This document shows, in pieces, positions 1 through 5,192 of a stretch of 7,247 nt of DNA. Position 1 is the first letter of the stretch; every line of letters starts with the position of its first letter. Made by a program: the position numbers and the translations under genes. The stretch is from the NCBI GenBank assembly GCA_007120485.1, contig SKNP01000436.1:1-7247 (forward strand). The letters run 5' to 3'. This stretch comes from Nitriliruptoraceae bacterium (GTDB taxonomy: Bacteria; Actinomycetota; Nitriliruptoria; Nitriliruptorales; Nitriliruptoraceae). The notes under the pieces were generated by a model that worked only from the letters and a program-made list of their open reading frames with translations, did not search any database and had not been told where the DNA came from.

Positions 1-120
1 CCAGGTGGATGCATCGCAAGGCGGGCCGAGGGAGCATGCCTGGAAGGCATGTGACCGAGGTCCAACGCCGCGAGGCGCCGCCTGGACGTTGCGAGCCGGG
101 CCACCTACTGGCGCGGCCAC
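1..120. other. Non-coding stretch downstream of acyP
   Basis: No convincing gene begins or ends here, and no tRNA-like fold was seen. The stretch follows the acyP stop codon in the direction of transcription. It holds a short perfect inverted repeat (35-51) and a weaker GC-rich one (GTCCA at 60-64 against TGGAC at 83-87). In mycobacteria acyP is followed by smc, so the next gene may lie just beyond the left edge. That is inference. Confidence 0.5.
35..51 (-). terminator. Possible hairpin downstream of acyP
   Basis: CATGCCT (35-41) and AGGCATG (45-51) form a perfect 7-bp stem with a 3-base loop, about 70 bases after the acyP stop. There is no run of T on the minus strand after it, so it is not a classical intrinsic terminator. 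It could slow or protect the 3' end of the transcript, or be chance. Confidence 0.25.
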
Positions 121-405
121 TTAGCTGACCTGGAAGCTGCGGTGCCCGTCCGGGGCCCGCTCGTCCACGTCGAGCCGGTCGACGATCGCGGCGGGTGGGC
201 CCCCACCACGGACCCACGCCTCGACCGCGTCGACGGCCTCGACGGGGCCCTCCAGCCAGGCCTCGACCGCGCCATCCGGCCGGTTGCGGACCCAGCCGGT
301 CACACCGAGTCGGCCGGCCTCCTCGCGTAGCGAGGCCCGGAAGAAGACCCCCTGGACCCGGCCGTGGGCGGTCAGGTGCCGTGCGACGAGGGGGTCGGCC
401 GTCAC
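121..405 (-). CDS. acyP: Acylphosphatase
   Basis: Small cytoplasmic enzyme that hydrolyses acyl phosphates such as acetyl phosphate or 1,3-bisphosphoglycerate to carboxylate and phosphate. The 94-residue product is the usual family length. It carries the phosphate-binding signature GRVQGVFFR (residues 15-23), whose last residue Arg23 is the expected phosphate-binding arginine. It also carries the second signature GVTGWVRNRPDGAVEAWLEG (34-53), where Asn41 is the expected catalytic asparagine. The GTG start at 405 is supported by AGGAGG seven bases upstream. It follows the Fpg-like gene by 27 bases and is probably co-transcribed with it. In mycobacteria acyP sits in the same place between fpg and smc. 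The physiological substrate in bacteria is not well established. Confidence 0.95.
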   Translation of the reverse strand: MTADPLVARHLTAHGRVQGVFFRASLREEAGRLGVTGWVRNRPDGAVEAWLEGPVEAVDAVEAWVRGGGPPAAIVDRLDVDERAPDGHRSFQVS

Positions 406-432
406 GCTGGACCCTCCTGATCCCGGGGACCG

Positions 433-1278
433 CTAGATCATGCACTGCTGGCAGTGGTAGGTGTAGATGCCCTTCTTGATGCGCGTCCGAACGATCGGGC
501 GACGGCAGCGGGAGCAGGGCTTGCCGTCGCGACCGAAGACCCGCAGGTGCTGGGCCGACTCACCTTCGTCGTCGATCATCGTGTCGGCCTCGGCGTCATC
601 GAGGCTGGAGCCGGCGGCCTTCATCGCCGCGACGATGACCTCCTGCGTCGCCCGGTACAGCCGTCGGGTCTCCTGGGTCGACAGCGTCGACGACGGATGG
701 TCGTGGCGCAGCCCGGCTTCCCAGAGGATCTCGTCGCTGTAGACCGGTCCGATCCCCGCGACCAGATCGGGATCGACCAGCAGCAGCTTGAGGGGCTTAT
801 CAGCCTCGGCGAGGAACCGGCCGAACTCCATCCAGGTCGGGTTGTCGTCGAAGAGGTCGAGCGCGTCGGGCGACAGGCCGACCGCCTCCAGCGCCTCGTC
901 GGTCGGGACCACGCCGATACGCACCGTCGGCTCGTCGGCGACCTCACTGACATGCAGCGCTCCGCCGGTGGTGAAGGTCGCCGCCAGGTGCGTATCCGGC
1001 CCGAGCGGCTCGCTGGCGGTCTCCTTGTGCAGCGATCCGCCCTCACCCGGATCCAGGATCCAGGTCATCCCCTCGTCGAGGTCGAGGAAGATGACGTTGC
1101 CCCGGCGGCGGGCGGCCTCGATCTTGTGGCCCTCCAAGGCTTTGACCAGGTCCGGTCGGTTGCGGTGGAACGGCCGGACGACGCTGGCCGTCTCGACGTG
1201 CACGTCCTTGACCCGCTTACCGACGACCTCCTTCTCGAGGTCCTTGCGTAGGACCTCGACCTCCGGCAGCTCCAGCAC
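433..1278 (-). CDS. Fpg/MutM-family protein with degenerate active site
   Basis: This 281-residue protein belongs to the Fpg/Nei family of DNA glycosylases, which excise oxidised purines such as 8-oxoguanine. The family signs are the N-terminal ELPEVEVLRKDLE, the central DLVAGIGPVYSDEILWEAGL (171-190) and a C-terminal zinc finger with Cys255, Cys258, Cys276 and Cys279. It occupies the slot where fpg lies in mycobacteria, beside rnc. However, the key residues look replaced. The family's MPELPE start is MLELPE here, so the proline nucleophile is Leu2. The hairpin lysine appears as Asn61 (RRRGNVIF). The H-x-G-M segment appears as DPGE (76-79). The GIGN asparagine is Pro178. Only the N-terminal glutamate is clearly kept. 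The GTG start at 1278 has GAGG eight bases upstream, and an in-frame TGA lies about 54 bases upstream with no other standard start between. It may have altered chemistry or only bind DNA, so an active 8-oxoguanine glycosylase should not be assumed. Confidence 0.85.
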   Translation of the reverse strand: MLELPEVEVLRKDLEKEVVGKRVKDVHVETASVVRPFHRNRPDLVKALEGHKIEAARRRGNVIFLDLDEGMTWILDPGEGGSLHKETASEPLGPDTHLAATFTTGGALHVSEVADEPTVRIGVVPTDEALEAVGLSPDALDLFDDNPTWMEFGRFLAEADKPLKLLLVDPDLVAGIGPVYSDEILWEAGLRHDHPSSTLSTQETRRLYRATQEVIVAAMKAAGSSLDDAEADTMIDDEGESAQHLRVFGRDGKPCSRCRRPIVRTRIKKGIYTYHCQQCMI

Positions 1279-1335
1279 GAAGTGGTCCTCACTCTCCGAC
1301 GTCAGGTCGGTGCGGTCGGGATGATGCGGTCAGGT

Positions 1336-1366
1336 ATCGCCGAGCGAGCGGCGGGGCGCCGGCGAT
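1336..1366 (-). repeat. Inverted repeat upstream of the Fpg-like gene
   Basis: ATCGCCG (1336-1342) and CGGCGAT (1360-1366) pair perfectly over 7 bp around a GC-rich 17-base loop. It lies one base from the stronger hairpin at 1368-1389, between rnc and the Fpg-like gene. It may be part of the same transcript structure. GC-rich DNA forms such stems easily, so it is only moderately supported. Confidence 0.3.
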
Positions 1367-1367
1367 C

Positions 1368-1389
1368 GGTGGTGCCGTGAGGCACCACC
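1368..1389 (-). terminator. Strong hairpin between rnc and the Fpg-like gene
   Basis: GGTGGTGCC (1368-1376) and GGCACCACC (1381-1389) form a perfect 9-bp stem with a 4-base loop. It starts about 40 bases after the rnc stop. No T-run follows on the minus strand, so it is not a textbook terminator. It could end or stabilise the rnc transcript, be cut by RNase III, or act as an operator for the downstream gene. A weak promoter-like pair lies just upstream (see 1399-1426). Confidence 0.4.
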
Positions 1390-1398
1390 TCACCACGC

Positions 1399-1426
1399 TA
1401 GCCGACGTGGCGGTGCCTTCACGCAC
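1399..1426 (-). promoter_or_regulatory. Weak candidate promoter for the Fpg-like gene
   Basis: On the minus strand GTGAAG (TGA core of a -35) is followed after 16 bases by TAGCGT (fits the TAnnnT shape of an actinobacterial -10). The predicted start would fall at the edge of the 1368-1389 hairpin. The match is weak and found by eye, and read-through from rnc is an alternative. Confidence 0.2.
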
Positions 1427-1428
1427 GT

Positions 1429-2205
1429 TCACGCACGTGACGCACCTTCATCGAGGCCCGTGTCGGGTGCCGACGTCGCCTCGGTGAGGTCGATGAGGTG
1501 ACGGTAGGCGTCCCGCGCGGCGCGTTGCTCCGCCTGCTTCTTGTTCCGGCCGGTTCCCGAGCCACGCACCTCGCCCTCGATCGTCACGGTGGCCGTGAAG
1601 GTCTTGGAGTGATCGGGGCCGACGTCGGTGACCTCGTACCGGGGCAGACCGCCGTAGCGGGCGGCCGCGAGCTCCTGCAGGCTGGTCTTGTAGTCCAGCG
1701 CCGCCCCACGGTCGGCGAGGGAGCTGAGCACGTCCGCGAACAACCGCTCCACGAGGTCGTAAGCGGTGGCGAACCCCTGATCGAGGTAGACCGCGCCGAT
1801 GACGGCTTCGAGCGTGTCGGCGAGGATCGAGTCCTTGTCGTCGCCGCCGGACGCCGCCTCCCCGCGGCCGAGCTTGACGTAGCCCCCCAGCCCGAGCCCG
1901 CGCGCCACCTGCGCGAGCGACTCGCTCTTCACCGCAGCCGAGCGGACCTTCGCCAGGCGGCCTTCCTGCTCGTCGGGATGGGCGTGGAAGATCTCATCGG
2001 TGACGACCAACCCGAGCACCGCGTCACCGAGGAACTCCAGCCGCTCGTTGGGCTGGACCCCACCGTTCTCGAACGCCCAGGAGCGGTGCGTGAGCGCACG
2101 CGCGAGCAGGCCCGGGTCGTCCAGGTGGACGTCGAGCCGGTCGGTGAGCTCGCGCAGCGCCGCCGCCAGCTCATCCGATGATGCGGGCGCGTCGGTGCCG
2201 CTCAC
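1429..2205 (-). CDS. rnc: Ribonuclease III
   Basis: Double-strand-specific endoribonuclease that processes rRNA precursors and structured mRNAs in the cytoplasm, with Mg2+ in the active site. The 258-residue product has the RNase III signature NERLEFLGDAVLGL (from residue 53), with Glu54, Glu57 and Asp61. Further on are Glu81 and the second signature ILADTLEAVIGA, with Asp130 and Glu133. These match the metal-binding residues of the E. coli enzyme. A double-stranded RNA-binding domain follows at about 172-237, starting DYKTSLQELA and ending near KKQAEQRAARDAY. I chose the GTG at 2205, four bases after the rpmF stop, with GAGG 12 bases upstream inside rpmF. The frame stays open to a GTG at 2250, which would overlap rpmF by 41 bases and add 15 unconserved residues. 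Tight spacing suggests coupling to rpmF translation. The last codons fall in a 10-bp tandem repeat. Confidence 0.96.
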   Translation of the reverse strand: MSGTDAPASSDELAAALRELTDRLDVHLDDPGLLARALTHRSWAFENGGVQPNERLEFLGDAVLGLVVTDEIFHAHPDEQEGRLAKVRSAAVKSESLAQVARGLGLGGYVKLGRGEAASGGDDKDSILADTLEAVIGAVYLDQGFATAYDLVERLFADVLSSLADRGAALDYKTSLQELAAARYGGLPRYEVTDVGPDHSKTFTATVTIEGEVRGSGTGRNKKQAEQRAARDAYRHLIDLTEATSAPDTGLDEGASRA

Positions 2206-2209
2206 CGCG

Positions 2210-2389
2210 TCAGTCGACCTCGACGACGGTGCGGCCCGCGTAGGTGCCACAGGCGGCGCACACGGTGTGTGGCCGCGTCGGCGCCTTGCACCGCTTGCAC
2301 GTCGCGTAGGTCGGCACGCTGGTCTTCAGCCACTGGGCCTTGCGGTGGCGGGTGCGGGATCGGGACAGCTTGCGCTTCGGGACGGCCAT
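2210..2389 (-). CDS. rpmF: 50S ribosomal protein L32, zinc-ribbon form
   Basis: Structural protein of the large ribosomal subunit. The 59-residue product begins MAVPKRKLSRSRTRHRKAQW, the typical basic L32 N-terminus. It contains a zinc ribbon made of Cys31, Cys34, Cys44 and Cys47 (two CxxC pairs), so it is the zinc-binding type rather than the cysteine-free type that some bacteria use under zinc limitation. The ATG at 2389 is preceded by a strong purine-rich site, GAGGAGGAG, six bases upstream. It lies between the DUF177 gene (93 bases upstream) and rnc (4 bases downstream). The DUF177-rpmF pairing is widespread in bacteria and links both to ribosome assembly. There is nothing unusual in its length or composition. 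Confidence 0.96.
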   Translation of the reverse strand: MAVPKRKLSRSRTRHRKAQWLKTSVPTYATCKRCKAPTRPHTVCAACGTYAGRTVVEVD

Positions 2390-2482
2390 CGGCGGCTCCT
2401 CCTCGGGTGGTCGGGTCGACCGCGCGGCGGTCGGTGGCGGACGGGTAGGTCGGTCGGGGTGGCGGCACTCGGTCGGCGGGCG

Positions 2483-3016
2483 TCACTCGGTGGGCAGGTC
2501 GAGCTCGGTGAGCTTCGCCCAACGCGGGTCCGGTTCCTGGCCGGGTCGGTGGCCGCAGTCGGCGACGTTACGGTCGGCGCCGCAGCGCTCGCACAACCCC
2601 AGACAGTCCTCGCTGCACAGCACGCGGACCGGCAGGTCGATCAGGAGCGAGTCCCGGGCCAACGTGGACAGGTCGATCGCGGTGTTGTCGTCGAGCAGCT
2701 CGTAGCCGGGATCGTCCTCCTCGCCCTCTTCACGCTTGAGCGGGTCGACGAAGAGCTCGGCGACGTGCGCGTCCACGTGGACGTGCTTGGCGGTGAGGCA
2801 CCGGGCGCAGGCGAGCTCGACCGCGTAGCCGATCGTGCCGCGCACCAGGATGCCCTCGACGACCGAGTCGAGGTGCAGTGCCAGTTCGACCTCCCCGTGG
2901 ACCGCCGTGACGGTCGGCCCCCAAGGGTCCTCACCGAAGGCGTCCGGCGGCACGGCACGCGTCAACTCCCGGGTCTCCCCGGGCTGACCCACGAGCTCCA
3001 CGACGGGAACGCGCAC
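2483..3016 (-). CDS. DUF177/YceD-family protein, ribosome-linked
   Basis: This 177-residue protein is of the YceD (DUF177) family, which is nearly always encoded next to rpmF and has been tied to 23S rRNA accumulation in bacteria and plastids. Its molecular role is not settled. The sequence shows the family's cysteine pattern: a CARC pair (Cys70, Cys73) and the C-terminal block CSEDCLGLCERCGADRN...DCGH, with Cys134, Cys138, Cys142, Cys145 and Cys154. A metal site is likely. An acidic stretch EEGEEDD lies around residues 97-102. The GTG at 3016 was chosen because GAGGAGG lies ten bases upstream and homology begins there (VRVPVVELVGQPG). The frame is open further upstream to 3361, but that part is arginine- and proline-rich and runs through the intergenic region, so it is probably not translated. 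Together with rpmF and rnc it forms a probable ribosome-biogenesis operon. Confidence 0.9.
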   Translation of the reverse strand: MRVPVVELVGQPGETRELTRAVPPDAFGEDPWGPTVTAVHGEVELALHLDSVVEGILVRGTIGYAVELACARCLTAKHVHVDAHVAELFVDPLKREEGEEDDPGYELLDDNTAIDLSTLARDSLLIDLPVRVLCSEDCLGLCERCGADRNVADCGHRPGQEPDPRWAKLTELDLPTE

Positions 3017-3100
3017 GAGCGGCTCACCTCCTCGGTGTTCGTTGCGGTCCGCGCTACTGAGGCGAACGGATGCGACCGGGCGGTGACCTCGACATCGCAT

Positions 3101-3122
3101 CGTGACCGTTCGAGCGGTCACG
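3101..3122. promoter_or_regulatory. Near-perfect 22-bp palindrome upstream of the DUF177 gene
   Basis: CGTGACCG (3101-3108) and CGGTCACG (3115-3122) are perfect inverted copies. The six bases between them (TTCGAG) are also palindromic except for one outer pair, so 10 of 11 positions are symmetric. It ends 85 bases before the DUF177 start codon. The size and symmetry suit a binding site for a dimeric regulator, or an 8-bp RNA hairpin in the leader. No regulator is identified. Confidence 0.45.
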
Positions 3123-3252
3123 GGGTGGACTGAACGTCGACGGACCGGGCGACGGATCGGCGAGACCGGTCCGGCAGGGCAGCCGGCAGGGAAGGATCGG
3201 CAGTGCAGTATCGGTGGCCGCGACGACGTGCCCGGCCGCGCGAGCGGCGGGA

Positions 3253-3281
3253 ACCGTACCACAGCGGCCCCTGGTCGTCCG
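3253..3281 (-). promoter_or_regulatory. Weak candidate promoter for DUF177-rpmF-rnc
   Basis: On the minus strand CGGACG (GAC core of a -35) and TACGGT (TAnnnT-type -10) are 17 bases apart, just after the sepIVA-like stop codon. Transcription from here would give a leader of roughly 230 bases containing the 3101-3122 palindrome. The match is poor at the -35, so this is a suggestion only. Confidence 0.2.
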
Positions 3282-3290
3282 GGGGGCGGG

Positions 3291-3848
3291 TCAGCGCGAC
3301 TCGGCGGCCGGATCGGTATCCGGGTCGGCGTCGGAGGCTTCCTCCGCCTCGACCAGGTCATCGGTCAGTCGGTCGCTGTCGAGGCCGCCTCGCAGCTTCG
3401 CCCGACCGCGCTCGACCGCACCCAGCGTCTTCTGCAGGACCACCTCGAAGTTGGCCAGCTTCGCGTCGACGTAGTCCTCGGCCTCGAGGCGCATCTGCCG
3501 CGCCTGCTCGCGGGATTCCGCCACGAGCCGGTCGGCCTCGGCCTGTGCCGCGCGTGCGACCTCCTGCTCGGCGACCAGCCGGTCACGCTCGGCGCGGGCG
3601 TCCTCGAGGATGCGGTCCGCGTCGGTCTGGGCCCGCTCCAGGATCTCGTCGCGCTCCTGGATGACCCACCGCGCCTGGGTGAGCTCGTCCGGCAGGGCGT
3701 CCCGCAGATCGGCGACGAGCCCGTCGATCTCCGCCCGGTTGAGCATGATCGATGCGGACAGCGGCACGGCCTTGGCCTCCACGACCAGCTGCTCGAGCTG
3801 GTGGAGCTTGGCCTCGACGTCTGGGGGGACGCCACGGTTCTCGGACAT
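3291..3848 (-). CDS. SepIVA/DivIVA-like coiled-coil protein
   Basis: This 185-residue protein resembles mycobacterial SepIVA (the Rv2927c family), a DivIVA-like factor of septation and polar envelope growth. From memory of that family, matching parts are the N-terminal block LEQLVVEAKAVPLSAS...LVADLRDALPDEL (18-56) and the C-terminal block AEADRLVAESREQARQMRLEAEDYVDAKLANFEVVLQKTLGAVERGR (104-149). Between them lies an Ala/Glu/Arg-rich coiled coil (about 57-125), with no signal peptide or membrane segment. The tail after 155 is acidic and low in complexity. The mycobacterial protein is about 245 residues, so this one is shorter, mainly in the coiled coil. The ATG at 3848 has only a weak upstream purine stretch. 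It lies directly upstream of the DUF177 gene, as in mycobacteria, which supports the assignment. Automatic annotation might call it an ATP-synthase b-like protein because of its composition, but no transmembrane helix is present. Confidence 0.8.
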   Translation of the reverse strand: MSENRGVPPDVEAKLHQLEQLVVEAKAVPLSASIMLNRAEIDGLVADLRDALPDELTQARWVIQERDEILERAQTDADRILEDARAERDRLVAEQEVARAAQAEADRLVAESREQARQMRLEAEDYVDAKLANFEVVLQKTLGAVERGRAKLRGGLDSDRLTDDLVEAEEASDADPDTDPAAESR

Positions 3849-3964
3849 CGTGAGGACGGTTCCGTGCTCGAGGGCGAAGGGGTCGGTTGCGGGAGCCTAC
3901 CGGTGAGCGGACGCACAACGCCGCCTGGCGGACGGCTGGCCGCACCCGTCCGCCCCCATCCTCC

Positions 3965-4014
3965 CCCGGCTGCTCTCGGCCGCGCTCGGCCGCTCCCGGC
4001 CGCACCGGGCCACA
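3965..4014. repeat. 10-bp-period imperfect tandem repeat
   Basis: About five units of a CYCGGCCGCN pattern lie end to end (starting at 3965, 3975, 3985, 3995 and 4005). The middle three are the best and each contains the palindrome CGGCCG. It sits in the 201-base gap between coaD and the sepIVA-like gene. Its role is unknown. It could be slippage in GC-rich spacer DNA or a protein-binding array with helical phasing. Confidence 0.5.
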
Positions 4015-4023
4015 GCGACGGTG

Positions 4024-4053
4024 CCGGTCACGTCACGTCAACCGGTCACGTCA
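4024..4053. repeat. 12-bp direct repeat at the coaD 3' end
   Basis: CCGGTCACGTCA occurs at 4024-4035 and again at 4042-4053. The second copy includes the coaD stop codon. An extra CGTCA follows the first copy. It is probably a small local duplication. Confidence 0.5.
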
Positions 4054-4527
4054 GGCCAACCGCTCCCGCAGCGCCACCTCGACGCGTTCGGGGACCATGC
4101 CCGTGACGTCGCCGCCGCCGCGGAGGACCTCCTTGATCAGCGAACTGGACAGGAACGCGTGCTCGGGGCTGGCGGCCATGAACACCGTCTCCACCCCACC
4201 GACGCGGCGGTTCATCTGGGCCATCTGCAGCTCGTAGTCCAGGTCGCCGCTGCCGCGCACCCCTTTGCAGACGACCCCGATGCCGCGACGGTTGCAGTAG
4301 TCCACCAGCAGTCCCTCGAACCGGTCCACCTCGAGGTTGTCGAGGTGGTCGGTCTCCGCCGCGATCAGCTCGCACCGTTCGTCGACGGTGAACGTGCCGT
4401 GCTTGCTCGGGTTGCCGAGCACGGCGACGACGACCCGGTCGAACCGTGCGGCGGCTCGCTCGAACACGTCGAGGTGGCCGGCGGTCACCGGGTCGAAGCT
4501 GCCTGGACAGACCACGGCGGTGCTCAC
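4051..4527 (-). CDS. coaD: Phosphopantetheine adenylyltransferase
   Basis: Cytoplasmic enzyme of the fourth step of coenzyme A synthesis: 4'-phosphopantetheine plus ATP gives dephospho-CoA plus pyrophosphate. The 158-residue product is the normal length. It has the nucleotidyltransferase signature PGSFDPVTAGH (8-18), with Thr15 and His18, then Lys42 in the GNPSKHGTF segment. KGVRGSGDLDYELQMAQMNR follows (88-107), with Arg91. The C-terminal SSSLIKEV (127-134) is the ATP-binding part. I chose the GTG at 4527 because GAGG lies seven bases upstream and the homology begins right there. The frame stays open to 4569, but the extra residues are arginine-rich and unconserved. It lies 107 bases after rsmD, a common bacterial pairing. 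The gap contains a TTGACC -35-like hexamer without a good -10, so it may share the rsmD transcript. Confidence 0.96.
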   Translation of the reverse strand: MSTAVVCPGSFDPVTAGHLDVFERAAARFDRVVVAVLGNPSKHGTFTVDERCELIAAETDHLDNLEVDRFEGLLVDYCNRRGIGVVCKGVRGSGDLDYELQMAQMNRRVGGVETVFMAASPEHAFLSSSLIKEVLRGGGDVTGMVPERVEVALRERLA

Positions 4528-4634
4528 GGCGGATCCTCGTCGTCGGCGGCCGGCGGTGGCGGACGCCACGACCGTAGTCGCGGACGGTCCTCGAGCTCTC
4601 CTCCGACGCCGGTCGCGGTCAACCGTGCGGATGC

Positions 4635-5192
4635 TCAGGTGTCCATGGCGGTCCGCTGCGCCCGGTGCAGCGCCGTGTCGCCGTAGCGGCGCGCGTCCCC
4701 CCGGTCGAAGCCGGCGGGCCAGGCGGGGGCGCCGTCGCGGATCGACCGCTCGAGCACCACGGTGGCGTCCGGCGCCAGGTGCGCGACGAGGTGCTCCAGC
4801 AGCGCCGCCACCTCGGCTTTCGGCGTCCGGTACGGCGGATCGGCCAGCACCAGATCGAAGGGTTCGCCCTCGATCGGCTCCCTCAGAGCCCGGTCCACCG
4901 CAGCGGCGACCACGACCGTCCCCGGCAGGTCCACCACCTCGATGTTGCGGTGCAGGTGCTCCAGCGAGCGACGGTCACGCTCCACGAAGGTCGCGCTGCT
5001 CGCCCCGCGCGAGAGCGCCTCGAGCCCCAGCGAGCCGCTGCCCGCGTAGAGGTCGAGCACCCGGGCGCCCGGCACGACCGTCTGCAGCGAGGAGAACAGC
5101 GCCTCCTTGACCCGGTCGGCCGTGGGGCGGACCTCATCGCCCGGCGGGGCGGTCAGCCGCCGTCCCTTGGCCGCACCGGCGACGATCCGCAT
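4635..5192 (-). CDS. rsmD: 16S rRNA (guanine966-N2)-methyltransferase RsmD
   Basis: S-adenosylmethionine-dependent enzyme that methylates N2 of G966 in 16S rRNA (E. coli numbering) during small-subunit assembly. The 185-residue product has the family N-terminus MRIVAGAAKGRRL and the RPTADRVKEALF block (22-33). The SAM-binding loop is VLDLYAGSGSLGLEALSRGA (45-64). An acidic residue at the end of the next strand (FVERD, 69-73) probably contacts SAM. The catalytic LADPPY motif (116-121) is of the type used by N-methyltransferases. The ATG at 5192 overlaps the stop codon of the upstream peptidase gene by one base (TGATG), which suggests translational coupling, and no strong ribosome binding site is seen. 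coaD follows. The assignment is firm, and the only uncommon point is the peptidase partner. Confidence 0.95.
   Translation of the reverse strand: MRIVAGAAKGRRLTAPPGDEVRPTADRVKEALFSSLQTVVPGARVLDLYAGSGSLGLEALSRGASSATFVERDRRSLEHLHRNIEVVDLPGTVVVAAAVDRALREPIEGEPFDLVLADPPYRTPKAEVAALLEHLVAHLAPDATVVLERSIRDGAPAWPAGFDRGDARRYGDTALHRAQRTAMDT

Noticed and set aside
454..1251. A 265-codon open frame on the plus strand opposite the Fpg-like gene
   Set aside because: It has no recognisable motif and mirrors the codon bias of the real minus-strand gene.
2000..3133. A 377-codon open frame on the plus strand across rnc, rpmF and DUF177
   Set aside because: It spans three well-supported minus-strand genes and their gaps, with low-complexity translation and no family signature.
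3017..3361. N-terminal extension of the DUF177 protein
   Set aside because: The frame is open, but the extra residues are Arg/Pro-rich, run through the intergenic region into the sepIVA-like gene, and are unlike the family. The GTG at 3016 has a strong ribosome binding site.
3291..3848. ATP synthase subunit b
   Set aside because: The Ala/Glu/Arg-rich coiled coil looks similar in composition, but there is no N-terminal membrane helix and no ATP synthase genes are near. The gene order matches the SepIVA-like locus.
4528..4634. A separate coaD promoter using the TTGACC hexamer after rsmD
   Set aside because: The -35-like hexamer is good, but nothing resembling a -10 lies 16-18 bases after it, so I did not list it as a promoter.
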